From Hyphomonas neptunium ATCC 15444 (GTDB lineage Bacteria; Pseudomonadota; Alphaproteobacteria; Caulobacterales; Hyphomonadaceae), in contig NC_008358.1 in assembly GCF_000013025.1 (NCBI RefSeq), positions 3,224,001 to 3,288,000 on the forward strand: a stretch of DNA of 64,000 nucleotides. Direction: 5' to 3'. The stretch's first letter is position 1. Each line of letters begins with the position of its first letter. Both the position numbers and the translations under genes were made by a program. The notes beneath the pieces are model-generated. The model was given only the letters and a program-made list of their open reading frames with translations, was not told the DNA's origin and made no database searches. Below are positions 35,246-44,334 of the stretch, piece after piece.

Positions 35246-35551
35246 ATGAAACGCATCATCCTCGCCGCCGCGCTCGCCACCGCCACGCTCTGTGCCCCCG
35301 CCTATGCTGCCAGCGACAGCTTCCAGATGGAAATCGACTATTCCGGCAAAAATCTCTCAAGCCGTTCTGGCGCCGAAACCGAGTACGATCACATTCGCAA
35401 ACAGGTTTCAGAACGCTGCGCCACGGAACATGCCGATATGCGGTTTGCCAGCGCCTACGCTCAGAACCTTTGTGTCCGCAAGACCATGGACCGCGCGGTC
35501 GGCTCCATCGACAACACACTGCTGACGCAGGTCCACGCCGAGCGCCGCTGA
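35246..35551 (+). CDS. UrcA family protein
   Basis: A 101-residue exported protein with a clear signal peptide (MKRIILAAALATATLCAPAYA, cut before ASDSF). The mature part has MEIDYSGKNLSSRSGAETEYDHI, then two cysteines (RCATEH, NLCVRKTMD) in the places usual for the UrcA family, common in sphingomonads and Hyphomonadaceae. The family's function is not known; the cysteines probably make a disulfide in the periplasm. It is preceded by CTCAGGAAACGCCC and followed by a strong terminator. Confidence 0.75.
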   Translation: MKRIILAAALATATLCAPAYAASDSFQMEIDYSGKNLSSRSGAETEYDHIRKQVSERCATEHADMRFASAYAQNLCVRKTMDRAVGSIDNTLLTQVHAERR

Positions 35552-35621
35552 TACAGCGAAATGTCCCGGTTCCAGACCTGAAGCCTCTCAGCCCTGACCC
35601 ACCACGGAACCGTGGCTCCTC

Positions 35622-35661
35622 CCGCCTCTCGCCCAAAACGGGCAGAGGCGGTTTTTTTTTT
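35622..35661 (+). terminator. rho-independent terminator of urcA-like gene
   Basis: CCGCCTCT-C-GCCC pairs with GGGC-A-GAGGCGG around a short A-rich loop, followed by ten T residues (35652-35661). Confidence 0.9.
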
Positions 35662-35666
35662 GGGGC

Positions 35667-36194
35667 TCACCCCAAATTCACGGATCGGAAATCCTTCGCC
35701 CGAAGTACGTGCGCCAGTCGAAAATTGGCCGGCACAAATGCGCCGTCTTGCTCCATCTCGAACAGAGCAGCGCAGCTGGTAGGGAATTTCTCATTCAGAC
35801 GAAGCGCGTCCGCATGATTTTTTGACCCGCCTTCGCGCAGGATGTTCAGCGCAAAATCATGCAGTCCCGGATTGTGGCCGATGAGCATCAGAACCTTTGC
35901 GCCATCATTCATGGCGACCGCGTCGGTAAGTCCCCGAACGCCCGTCAGATAAAGAGCCTCCATCGGGCGGACTTTTTCGCCGGTCACGACCTTGGCGACT
36001 TCCGAACAGGTTTCTCGGGCGCGCCGCGCGCTGGAGACGAGTATCCGCTCGGGGCTCCAGCCCAAATCAACGATTTCCTGCGCCATCCGCGCGGCATCCT
36101 CGTGTCCTTGAGGTGTCAGCGCGCGGCTGAAATCGTCGATACCCTCATTCCAGGGCTCAGTCTTGGCATGGCGCATCAGGATCAGGCGTTGCAT
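35667..36194 (-). CDS. SixA-type histidine phosphatase
   Basis: A 175-residue member of the histidine phosphatase (phosphoglycerate mutase) superfamily, SixA-like. The catalytic RHG-variant is LILMRHAKTEPW; the second Arg is in VSSARRARETC; the second His is in LMLIGHNPGLHDF. SixA enzymes remove phosphate from phosphohistidine domains. Start ATG at 36194 is placed just before the first strand; ATG 36206 is also possible and the frame is open to 36314. Confidence 0.92.
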   Translation of the reverse strand: MQRLILMRHAKTEPWNEGIDDFSRALTPQGHEDAARMAQEIVDLGWSPERILVSSARRARETCSEVAKVVTGEKVRPMEALYLTGVRGLTDAVAMNDGAKVLMLIGHNPGLHDFALNILREGGSKNHADALRLNEKFPTSCAALFEMEQDGAFVPANFRLAHVLRAKDFRSVNLG

Positions 36195-36813
36195 GCCGTG
36201 CCCCATATCCTGAACTGTAGCGGAATTCTCATGGACGGAATCAGGCGATCTAAAATTGGTCGAGCAGGTCTTAGGCACTCCTAATACAGGGAAAATCAAT
36301 AGGAGGGCGATCAAAAGATGCGTCTCCGGTTTGGTGACGTCGCGCCTGCTGTGACGCGTATCCCCTCGCAGACGGCACTCGTTTTCACGCCGCTGCCGAA
36401 CCAGACCGCGTGGATTTCAGCGTTATTCCTCCTGCTGCCTGATCTCGTGAATCAATCGTTGCAGGGAATTGGAACAGGCGTCCTCTGGGGAAACAATGTG
36501 GGCTTCCTTTAGAGCATGCGAAATCAAGCCATCACGGCTCCAGCCTTGAATATCCCAAAGTGGCGTCATTTTATCCGGTCCCTGGGTCATCCCTTTGCCC
36601 TCTCCGCACGTGGTCGCATGCAAAACACACTGCCTGAATTTGAGTTCAGACTCGTAACGCGCCCCTTCAAATCCGCTTGTGCTGGGTCGGCGTCAATAGC
36701 ACAGGCTTACAAATTGGCGTGCATTGTGCCATTTCCTCACTCTTTCCAATCGCAACGCTTGCAGTAAGTTAGGGTCAAGGCGGCGCTCGACCAGCCGCTG
36801 GGGGCAATATCAA
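36195..36813. other. 619-base gap before phyR with no confident gene
   Basis: I read all frames here looking for the anti-sigma factor NepR or the sigma factor EcfG expected beside phyR, and found neither. One small open frame on the minus strand (36423-36590) has a ribosome site and is listed separately. No EcfG-type promoter (GGAAC, 16-17 bases, CGTT) is seen. Confidence 0.6.
36423..36590 (-). CDS. possible 55-residue protein
   Basis: Starts MTQGPDKMTPLWDIQGWS and ends with a helical, charged stretch SNSLQRLIHEIRQQEE. ATG at 36590 follows CGGAGAGGGCAAAGGG. It does not look like NepR, but it is a small helical protein in the spot where one would search for it. Composition and length allow chance; low confidence. 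Confidence 0.25.
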   Translation of the reverse strand: MTQGPDKMTPLWDIQGWSRDGLISHALKEAHIVSPEDACSNSLQRLIHEIRQQEE

Positions 36814-37560
36814 ATGAAAATTTCCGAGGCGATTGAGCAGCAACTGCCCTATCTGCGCCGATATGGTCGCGGTGTGCTGGGCAGCGCCGCTCTGGGCGAC
36901 AGAGCTGTGGAAGCGATGCTGGAAGATCTGCTTGGCAACTTGCCCGACGCGATAGACAGGCCCAGCCTGTTCAAACTTCTTGATCGCACCTTCGAACGCC
37001 TGCCGCGGCTGATCGATGCTCAGAATACGGGGGTGCAAGGCATATCCCCTCAACCGAGACGCGCCCTGCTGCTCACCGCAATGGAAGGTTTCAACACAGC
37101 CGAAGCGGGCATGGTCCTCGGCGTCAGCGCGGCAAGGGTCGATGAACTGCTTGACTCCGCTGAGGTCGAACTTTCCGACATGCTCAAAAGCCGCATTTTC
37201 ATCATTGAAGACGAACCCCTGATCGCGGCAAGCCTATCCCAGCTGGTGAAATCCCTCGGACACAGCATTGCCGGCATTGCCGTTACACGCGATCAAGCCG
37301 TGCAGGCCGTATTGGAAACCAGGCCCGATCTGATACTTGCCGATATTCAGCTGGCGGACGGGTCGCAGGGTACCGAAGCCGTCAAGGAAATCTGGTCGGA
37401 ATTTTCTGTCCCTGTCGTCTTCATCACAGCTTTTCCAGAACGGATGCTGACGGGTTCGCCGGGAGAACCCGCCTTCCTCATTCCAAAACCGTTCAAGCCT
37501 GCGCAGGTAAAGGCGGTTGTGACGCAAGCTCTGTTCATTCAATCAATGCGACAGAATTGA
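36814..37560 (+). CDS. phyR: general stress response regulator PhyR
   Basis: A 248-residue PhyR: residues 1-125 are the sigma-like domain (EAIEQQLPYLRRYGRGVLGS; PRRALLLTAMEGFNTAEAGMVLGVS) and 127-248 the receiver. The phospho-acceptor is Asp-177 (LILADIQLADGS), with the acidic pair in IIEDEPLIA and Lys-225 in IPKPFKP. In alphaproteobacteria phosphorylated PhyR takes NepR from the sigma factor EcfG and so turns on the general stress response. ATG at 36814 matches the domain start. nepR and ecfG are not beside it; a convergent HWE-type kinase is. Confidence 0.95.
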   Translation: MKISEAIEQQLPYLRRYGRGVLGSAALGDRAVEAMLEDLLGNLPDAIDRPSLFKLLDRTFERLPRLIDAQNTGVQGISPQPRRALLLTAMEGFNTAEAGMVLGVSAARVDELLDSAEVELSDMLKSRIFIIEDEPLIAASLSQLVKSLGHSIAGIAVTRDQAVQAVLETRPDLILADIQLADGSQGTEAVKEIWSEFSVPVVFITAFPERMLTGSPGEPAFLIPKPFKPAQVKAVVTQALFIQSMRQN

Positions 37561-37573
37561 ACCACTTATCCCG

Positions 37574-38566
37574 TTATCGCGCCATGTCGAGCCTGGATTG
37601 GTCCGGCTCATCCTGAAGGAAGGTGGCGGGAGACTCCGTGCGCAGATAAAATCCCTTAGGTCGCATTTCGCGAACCATTTTCGTGTTGGGCATAAGCTGC
37701 AGCATCTGTGTGCCAAATCCGCTGGAGGAAAAATTCGCACCCGATTGCCCCCCTTCTTCGATCCATTCCGTGATGAAATTGCCGTTCTCCACAGTCCAGA
37801 GCAGCGTCAACTTTCCATCAGGTACAGAGAAGCAACCGTATCGAAGGGCGTTCTTCACCAGCTCGTGCGCGAGCAGGGCTGTCCACTTGGTTGATCTCAC
37901 CGAAAACTGAACATCCGGCCCCCGGAGCGTCAACCGCGGGCTGTCCAATTCCAGAACCTGCGCCAGTTCTGCCTCCACGATCTGCCGATAGGTCAGTCCC
38001 TGCCAGTGATTGTCGGAAATCATCAGCAGGTTGCGGCTCATTGCATCCAGCCTGTCTGTAAATGTTTCCACAAACGCCTGCGGACTTTCCGCGTTTTGAC
38101 CCATGAGAATGGCAAGGGAGCCCACCATGGTCAGCGTATTGCGAAGGCGGTGCTCCAGTTCTGAATTTATTACGTCCTTCTGGCGCCGGAGTTGAACCTC
38201 GACCGTCACATCCAGAATCGTCTGCACGATGTACTGCACCTGCCCATCTGCACCGAACAATGGGGCCTCATCCACTTTCCAGAACCGCTCCACCAATCGG
38301 CCATCCTGGCCCACAAGCCGATAGGCCTGCATATTGGAGTTGGTGAATTCTCCCTTGAGCACGCGCTCAAACCGGCCGCTCACTTCGGCTTTGCGCTCGG
38401 GGTCTTCAGGATAGATGTCAAACACGTTCTGGCCGGCAAGCTCCTCCCAGGTTTTTCCAAAAACCCTGAGATAGGCGGGATTAACAAACACAAAGCGGAA
38501 ATTCCGGTCGATCACCTGGATAGGGGTCGTCACACTGCTGAGTATTACAAGGGCATCCGGCGACAT
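37574..38566 (-). CDS. PAS-domain HWE-family histidine kinase
   Basis: A 330-residue cytoplasmic kinase. A PAS domain covers about 8-115 (IQVIDRNFRFVFVNPAYLRVFG). The H box is ELEHRLRNTLTMVGS, the N box AHELVKNALRYGCFS and the tryptophan motif TEWIEEGG, which together place it in the HWE/HisKA_2 group used by PhyR-activating kinases (PhyK, LovK type). The G region is short (GFGTQMLQLM). No transmembrane helix, no LOV cysteine seen. It ends 13 bases from the end of phyR, convergent, and is the natural candidate for the PhyR kinase. Confidence 0.9.
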   Translation of the reverse strand: MSPDALVILSSVTTPIQVIDRNFRFVFVNPAYLRVFGKTWEELAGQNVFDIYPEDPERKAEVSGRFERVLKGEFTNSNMQAYRLVGQDGRLVERFWKVDEAPLFGADGQVQYIVQTILDVTVEVQLRRQKDVINSELEHRLRNTLTMVGSLAILMGQNAESPQAFVETFTDRLDAMSRNLLMISDNHWQGLTYRQIVEAELAQVLELDSPRLTLRGPDVQFSVRSTKWTALLAHELVKNALRYGCFSVPDGKLTLLWTVENGNFITEWIEEGGQSGANFSSSGFGTQMLQLMPNTKMVREMRPKGFYLRTESPATFLQDEPDQSRLDMAR

Positions 38567-38741
38567 TCGTCACCTCCGAAACTCGCATTTGAAACAGGGC
38601 TGCCGCCATCGACGGTTAACCTTGCCATATTCTGCCGAAAGCTGAAGCGTGAAGAGAGAGAATATTTCCCCGGCCCCTCCTTCCCCGCGCGCGCCTGATA
38701 GGCCAGATGTGGCGCAGATAATTTCGCACGGAACCCAAGGT

Positions 38742-39701
38742 ATGTTGCTCCTCTCCCTTCTGCTCGGCTTCGTTTTACTGGTGGCCGGTGGCGAACTTCT
38801 CGTCAAAGGCGCCGTCAAGCTCGCTGAAAAGTTCAATATTTCGCCGCTTTTGATCGGTCTGACACTGGTTGGCTTCGGCACCTCGACGCCAGAGCTTGTA
38901 ACCAGCCTTCAGGCTGCCTTTGCCGGCTCGCCCGGCATTGCCGTCGGCAATGTGGTGGGGTCCAACATTGCCAACATCCTCTTCATCCTCGGCGCTGCGG
39001 CGCTCATCTCTCCGGTTGTGGTCGCCAAGGAAACCTTCAAGCGAGACGGCGTGGTTCTGGCAGCCGCCACCCTACTCTGCCTCGGCGCGGTGATGTTCGG
39101 CCAGCTTACCCGCTGGATGGGCGCACTGTTCGTGCTCAGTCTCGCCGGCTACATCTGGTTTGCGTTCCAGCAGGAGCGCACAGCCACAAAAACGGCGGCG
39201 GCAGCCAGTGGCGTGGCAGCTCCGGCCTCCAAGCCTTCCGCAGGCGCCATCGTGCTGGACCTTCTCTTTGTGGCTGGCGGCCTGGCTCTGACGATAGCCG
39301 GCGCGCGCTTCCTCGTCAGCGGGGCCATTGACCTTGCCCGCATGTTCTCGATCTCGGAAACCATCATTGGCCTGACCATCGTGGCGGTTGGCACATCGCT
39401 GCCCGAACTGATCACCTCGGTGATGGCCTCCCTGCGCAAGCAGGGTGACATCGCCTTCGGCAACATTGTGGGCTCCAACATCTACAACATACTCGGCATT
39501 CTCGGGGTGACCGCGATCGTCAAACCGATCCCCGTTCCCGCCGAAATCCTGCGGCTCGACATCTGGGTGATGATTGCGGCGACGGCGCTGCTGGCTTTCG
39601 CAGCCATATCGCGCTGGCGCATCGGGCGAACCGAAGGCGCCGTCATGCTGCTGGCCTATGCAGGTTATGTCATCTGGCTTGGACTGCACGCTGGCGCCTG
39701 A
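38742..39701 (+). CDS. Na+/Ca2+ exchanger family protein (YrbG-like)
   Basis: A 319-residue CaCA-family antiporter with about ten helices in two inverted repeats. The two alpha repeats are seen: GFGTSTPELVTSLQAAFAGS with GNVVGSNIANILFILG, and AVGTSLPELITSVMASLRK with GNIVGSNIYNILGILG. It exports calcium or another cation in exchange for Na+ or H+. ATG at 38742 is at the first helix; an open frame runs back to 38649. A DMT exporter gene starts one base after its stop. Confidence 0.94.
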   Translation: MLLLSLLLGFVLLVAGGELLVKGAVKLAEKFNISPLLIGLTLVGFGTSTPELVTSLQAAFAGSPGIAVGNVVGSNIANILFILGAAALISPVVVAKETFKRDGVVLAAATLLCLGAVMFGQLTRWMGALFVLSLAGYIWFAFQQERTATKTAAAASGVAAPASKPSAGAIVLDLLFVAGGLALTIAGARFLVSGAIDLARMFSISETIIGLTIVAVGTSLPELITSVMASLRKQGDIAFGNIVGSNIYNILGILGVTAIVKPIPVPAEILRLDIWVMIAATALLAFAAISRWRIGRTEGAVMLLAYAGYVIWLGLHAGA

Positions 39702-39702
39702 C

Positions 39703-40614
39703 ATGCGCGCGCCCCACCCCATCCTTCTGGTCTGCTTCGGCGTGGTCTTTGGCTGCGGCATTGATGCATTGATGAAGTCCGTCATGCAGGGCTCTACAAG
39801 CGTGCTGACGGCAACCACCTGGCGGTACGTGCTGGGCTCGGTAATCATGATTGCCCTCTCCCTGCAGGCGCGCCGGTCCATGCCCACGCTTCCCGCCATA
39901 CGCTTTCACGCGCTGCGGTCGCTGGCGCAGGTCATCTCGGCCTTCTGCTTCTTCTATTCGCTGACCCAGATTGCCCTGGCCGAAGCCGTGGTCATGGGCT
40001 TCACGGCAGCGCTGATGATTGCACCTATCGCCCGTGTGATCCTTGGCGAAAAGATGAGCCCGGTTACCATCGGCGCCTCTCTCATCGGCTTCTGTGGCGC
40101 CGCCCTTGCCGCAACAGCAGAATCGTCGGGCGCGCCGGTCGAAGGCAACCGGCTTTATGGTACGGTCGCAGTGCTCGCTTCAGCTGTACTCTATGCCCTC
40201 AACATCGTTCTCCTCCGCCTTCGGACAAGAGAAGAAGACAGCCTCACGCTGGTCACCTTCATGAACATTTTCCCGGCGCTTTTTCTGCTGCCTTTCATGT
40301 TGGTGTTTACAGACCCCATGCCGGCAGAAGGGGCCTGGTCGATGCTGATCGGCGCTGCGGTGTTCGGCATTGGCATCTGGTGGTTGATGACCATGGCCTA
40401 TGGCCGGGCCAAGGCTCAGACGCTTGCCCCCTTTGAATATACCGGCCTGATTTGGTCAGCCCTCCTGGGCTATTTTTTCTTTCAGGAAATACCAGGCTGG
40501 CGCGTCTGGGCTGGCGCAGGCATTATCATCGCTGCCTGTCTTGTGGTCGCTTTCGAGACGCACTTCATCGCCCGGCGCGAAGCTAAAATGCCCGCCAGCG
40601 ACATCCTTACCTGA
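39703..40614 (+). CDS. EamA/DMT family transporter
   Basis: A 303-residue drug/metabolite exporter with ten expected helices in two EamA repeats (first ending GFTAALMIAPIARVILGEKM; second around PFEYTGLIWSALLGYFFFQEIPGWRVWAG). It is an inner-membrane exporter of a small metabolite, substrate unknown. It begins one base after the cation exchanger and so is cotranscribed. The C-terminus (ETHFIARREAK) is cytoplasmic and basic. Confidence 0.92.
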   Translation: MRAPHPILLVCFGVVFGCGIDALMKSVMQGSTSVLTATTWRYVLGSVIMIALSLQARRSMPTLPAIRFHALRSLAQVISAFCFFYSLTQIALAEAVVMGFTAALMIAPIARVILGEKMSPVTIGASLIGFCGAALAATAESSGAPVEGNRLYGTVAVLASAVLYALNIVLLRLRTREEDSLTLVTFMNIFPALFLLPFMLVFTDPMPAEGAWSMLIGAAVFGIGIWWLMTMAYGRAKAQTLAPFEYTGLIWSALLGYFFFQEIPGWRVWAGAGIIIAACLVVAFETHFIARREAKMPASDILT

Positions 40615-40658
40615 AACCTCTTCTGAGACCGCGCAGCATGTGACATGCTTGTGCAGGC

Positions 40659-42527
40659 ATGACCGACACACCGCAGAAAGGCGAAGTCCGCCTCCCGAAA
40701 TCGCTGCGCGGGCGCTTTGCCGCCCTGCGCAATGTCTGGCCCTTCCTGAAGCTTGTCTGGCAGGCCAGCCCCACTCTGACGCTCATCGCGGCGCTCCTTC
40801 GCCTCATCCGGGCGGTCTTGCCGGTTGCCGCACTCTGGTTCGGGAAACTCATCATTGATGAGGTCGTCCGGCTTATCGGCATGGAGAACGGGCCGGACAC
40901 GATGTTGAACTGGTGGCAGGCAGGGTATGCAGACGCGCTCCTTCTGTATCTCGCCGCCGAGTTTGGCCTCGCCATTCTCTCGGATGTTACCGGACGCCTG
41001 ATTGGCTTGACCGACTCCCTCCTCTCCGAACGCTTGTCAGTCTCCTCCTCCATCAAGCTGATGGAGCACGCCGCGACCCTCGATCTGGAAGATTTCGAAG
41101 ACACCGAATTCCAGGACCAGCTTGACCGGGCCCGCCGCCAGACCTCCGGGCGCATGACGCTGACGGGCCAACTCCTCAACCAGATGCAGGATATCATCAC
41201 GGTTCTGACATTTGCCGGCGGTCTGGTCGTCTATAATCCCTGGCTGATCGTCCTCCTGATCCTCGCCCTGATCCCGGCCTTCCTGGGCGAGACCTATTTC
41301 AACGCCCAGACTTATTCCCTCGATTATCAGCGCACCCCGGCGCGGCGGGAACTCGACTATATCCGCCAGACCGCCGCGAGCGTCGACACCGCCAAGGAGG
41401 TCAAGATCTTCGGCCTCAGCCGCTTCCTGATCGACCGTTACCGGTTCCTCTCGGAAAGCTTCTTCAAGGCCAACCGGCGCATTGCCGAACAGCGCGCCTT
41501 GTGGGGAGGCGTGTTCACCACAATCGGCACCGTTGGCTATTATCTCGCCTATGTCTGGATCATCGGCCGCACTCTGACCGGACAGCTCACCATCGGTGAT
41601 CTGACCTTCCTCTCTGCCTCCTTCCGGCGCCTGCGGACACTGCTGGAGGGCCTTCTCACCAGCTTCTCCACCACGGCGGCCCAGGCACTTTACCTCGACG
41701 ACCTCTTCGGCTTCTTCAAGGTCGCGCCGGAAATCGCCTCACCGGAAAATCCGGTACCTCTACCCGTTCCGATCAAATCAGGCTTCGTTTTCGAAGATGT
41801 TGGCTTCCGCTATCCCGGCGCGGAGAAATGGGCGGTGCGCCATCTCAGCTTCGAGTTGCAGGCAGGCGAAACGCTCGCCCTCGTCGGCGAGAATGGCGCG
41901 GGCAAGACAACCCTCGTGAAACTGCTGGCCCGCCTCTATGATCCGGACGAAGGCCGGATCCTCCTCGATGGGCGAGACCTGCGTGAGTTTGACATCGACG
42001 AACTGCGCGGCGCGATGGGCGTAATCTTCCAGGACTTTGTCCGCTTCAATCTCAGCGCCAGCGACAATATCGCTGTCGGCCGCATCAGCGAGCGGGATAA
42101 CCGTGCACGGATTGAAGAAGCCGCCGCGCGCAGTCTCGCCGCGCAGGTAATCACCGGCCTGCCGGCAGGCTACGACCAGATGATCGGCAAACGCTTTCGC
42201 AATGGCGTAGAACTCTCCGGCGGTGAATGGCAGAAGGTTGCCATCGCGCGCGCCTATATGCGCGGGGCCGAAGTTCTCATCCTGGATGAACCCACCGCCG
42301 CGCTAGACGCCCGCTCCGAATACGAAGTGTTCCTCCGCTTCAAGGAACTCAGCGAAGGCAAGACCGCCATCCTCATTTCCCACCGCTTCTCCTCAGTGCG
42401 CATGGCAGACCGCATCCTGGTCCTGGCCAATGGCCGCGTCGAAGCCATCGGCACGCATGAGGAACTCCTCGCGGCCGGCGGGCGCTATGCCGAACTCTTT
42501 GAACTGCAAGCCGCCGGGTATCGCTGA
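40659..42527 (+). CDS. ABC exporter, fused permease and ATPase
   Basis: A 622-residue half-transporter. The first 330 residues are a six-helix exporter domain. The nucleotide-binding domain has Walker A GENGAGKTTLVKLL, the Q loop VIFQDFVRFN, a signature LSGGEWQKVAIARA (Glu for the usual Gln), Walker B VLILDEPTAALDA and the H loop ILISHRFSSV. It works as a dimer in the inner membrane; substrate unknown (lipid, peptide or drug). It follows the DMT gene by 44 bases. Confidence 0.94.
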   Translation: MTDTPQKGEVRLPKSLRGRFAALRNVWPFLKLVWQASPTLTLIAALLRLIRAVLPVAALWFGKLIIDEVVRLIGMENGPDTMLNWWQAGYADALLLYLAAEFGLAILSDVTGRLIGLTDSLLSERLSVSSSIKLMEHAATLDLEDFEDTEFQDQLDRARRQTSGRMTLTGQLLNQMQDIITVLTFAGGLVVYNPWLIVLLILALIPAFLGETYFNAQTYSLDYQRTPARRELDYIRQTAASVDTAKEVKIFGLSRFLIDRYRFLSESFFKANRRIAEQRALWGGVFTTIGTVGYYLAYVWIIGRTLTGQLTIGDLTFLSASFRRLRTLLEGLLTSFSTTAAQALYLDDLFGFFKVAPEIASPENPVPLPVPIKSGFVFEDVGFRYPGAEKWAVRHLSFELQAGETLALVGENGAGKTTLVKLLARLYDPDEGRILLDGRDLREFDIDELRGAMGVIFQDFVRFNLSASDNIAVGRISERDNRARIEEAAARSLAAQVITGLPAGYDQMIGKRFRNGVELSGGEWQKVAIARAYMRGAEVLILDEPTAALDARSEYEVFLRFKELSEGKTAILISHRFSSVRMADRILVLANGRVEAIGTHEELLAAGGRYAELFELQAAGYR

Positions 42528-42641
42528 CAGTTGCTGTTCCGCCGCGGGATGTAACGGAAAACAAGTAAGTTCGTCCGCAGGCTGCATTATGGTTAATTCC
42601 GGAATTTGATAGAAACCGTTCCAAACCGCGCACAAGCCTTT

Positions 42642-42682
42642 AAAAATATTAGAAATTCCACCTTGCAGTGGAGAATATTTTT
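42642..42682. promoter_or_regulatory. two-level inverted repeat before lipoprotein gene
   Basis: AAAAATATT (42642-42650) and AATATTTTT (42674-42682) form an outer 9-bp repeat; TCCAC (42657-42661) and GTGGA (42668-42672) an inner one. A further GGTAA-N7-TTACC follows around 42688-42706, just before the ATG at 42720. Terminator of the ABC gene or operator of the next. Confidence 0.45.
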
Positions 42683-42719
42683 GGTACGCAGAAGGTAACT
42701 TTAGATTACCGAGGGGTCC

Positions 42720-44330
42720 ATGAAAGTCAGCCAACTCAAACCACACCTGCGTGTGGCCGCCTCCGCCCTTGCCATCGCTACCCTGGTTGCCTGTGGGGGC
42801 GGTGGTGGGAGCAGCAGCACGCCAAGCGGCGGCAACTCTGTATCTCCTCCGCCTCCTCCGCCTCCCCCACCGGCCAATGAGGCCCCTGTCGCCCGCACCA
42901 CTGCCAGCCCTGCCTCGCCCGAGGAAGGCCAGCCCTTCACGCTAGATGCCTCCACCTCCACGGATGCAGACGGCGACACGCTTACATATTCGTGGAGTCA
43001 ACTATCGGGACCGCCCGTCACACTCGAGACACCCGATCAGGCAGTGCTCCAAGTCGCCGCCGCCGAAGTCATCGAGGACACCGAAGCAGTATTTCGGGTT
43101 ACAGTATCTGACGGAGAAAATTCGTCCACAGCAGACGTTCCGCTGGTCTTCGAGAACATCTCACAAACACCAGCCTTAATAACACCGTATACGTACTATT
43201 CGACCATCCCACTTCCATTTAGACCCATAAACTGGGGTACAGTCCACCCCGGTTTGCAAATCCTGGGTGCAGAAGAAATACCGGGTGGGGATATCTCGTT
43301 CTATGGTGTCTACCGAGATTCCCAAAGCACAGAGTTTGCGCTATCTTTCAGAAGAGCAATCAGCCAAGCATTTCAACAGCCTTTGTTCACTAAACTAGTT
43401 ACGTACTTCACGCTTTCGTCAGGATCTCATTTCTGGGTGATCGATAGTCAAGGATCACGCATATACAGCCAGCCGCCAGATAACTCGGACGAACTTACAC
43501 TGCTGCAAGAGACCTCTCATCAGGACGCTTGCTCCACAACACAACTGGTCTCTGAACAGTGGCTGATAGTAGGCCGCAGAAATGCTGGCTTTGAACTTTA
43601 TGAAAATGGTTGGGGCGTCGATACATCCACCCAATATCCTCCGCCGCCTCCGGCGCACAATCCCGTCCGACAGAAAGGCTTCACCACCACCAACTCAATT
43701 TGCGGCATTCAAAGAACATATTTCTCTGTAGACAGAACAGTCTTTGGTTCGCCTTACGGCTTGTTGGATTTAATCAGTCTTCTGACTTACAATCTCGACA
43801 CACGATCTTTGGAGCTTTACTCGCAAAAACCAGGGGCAATGACTCAGGAGGTTGACGCGTTCGAACTTACGCAAAGCGTGAGAGCTGAATTCGACAGTGT
43901 AAATGATCTAGAGTTGATAGATCACATGACAGCAGAAAACACACTTTGGCTGTTGTTTAGTGACGGAGAGCACAAAGGTGACCACAGGCTCATTGTGGCA
44001 GGGTTGGATGATAACAGAAATATCGTTCAGTCCACCTACCAATGGGAAATCGGTGCACCAAGCGGCTTTGGCAAATACTCTTTTCTAACCGCGAACCCAG
44101 CTGGAATCGAGATTGTGATATTTGCGCCCTCTTCTCCTCAAGCAATAGTATTCAAGCCGAATGATCCATTTGACTGGTTCGGTAGTCTTGATGGTCCCTA
44201 CTTTTTCGAAGTTGGCTTGGGCGCGACCACGGGCGGAAACCTCGGGATCAGCGTCGACAACAATCAGGCGATTGTCACGCTCCACCCAGACAAACAAGAA
44301 CTGAAAGTGTTTGTCAGTCCGCCCTACTGA
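42720..44330 (+). CDS. large lipoprotein with PKD/cadherin-like N-terminal domain
   Basis: A 536-residue secreted protein. Signal and lipobox: VAASALAIATLVACGGGGG; then a Pro-rich spacer (PPPPPPPPPANEAPVA) and an Ig-like domain at about 55-145 with DASTSTDADGDTLTYSWSQL and a closing FRVTVSDGEN, as in PKD or cadherin-like repeats. The remaining 380 residues resemble no family I know. From about 43150 on the base composition falls to about 45-52% GC in sampled lines while neighbours are above 60%, so the C-terminal part may be acquired. Probably on the cell surface or periplasmic. Confidence 0.82.
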   Translation: MKVSQLKPHLRVAASALAIATLVACGGGGGSSSTPSGGNSVSPPPPPPPPPANEAPVARTTASPASPEEGQPFTLDASTSTDADGDTLTYSWSQLSGPPVTLETPDQAVLQVAAAEVIEDTEAVFRVTVSDGENSSTADVPLVFENISQTPALITPYTYYSTIPLPFRPINWGTVHPGLQILGAEEIPGGDISFYGVYRDSQSTEFALSFRRAISQAFQQPLFTKLVTYFTLSSGSHFWVIDSQGSRIYSQPPDNSDELTLLQETSHQDACSTTQLVSEQWLIVGRRNAGFELYENGWGVDTSTQYPPPPPAHNPVRQKGFTTTNSICGIQRTYFSVDRTVFGSPYGLLDLISLLTYNLDTRSLELYSQKPGAMTQEVDAFELTQSVRAEFDSVNDLELIDHMTAENTLWLLFSDGEHKGDHRLIVAGLDDNRNIVQSTYQWEIGAPSGFGKYSFLTANPAGIEIVIFAPSSPQAIVFKPNDPFDWFGSLDGPYFFEVGLGATTGGNLGISVDNNQAIVTLHPDKQELKVFVSPPY

Positions 44331-44334
44331 CGCC

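Noticed and set aside
36318..36767. Two plus-strand open frames before phyR as candidates for nepR
   Set aside because: Neither contains the NepR helix pattern (L-R-x-x-Y then E-x-V-P and a leucine-rich end); no ribosome sites.
42760..42900. Phase variation through the Gly and Pro codon runs of the lipoprotein gene
   Set aside because: The runs are made of mixed codons, not long mononucleotide or identical short repeats, so slippage is not expected.
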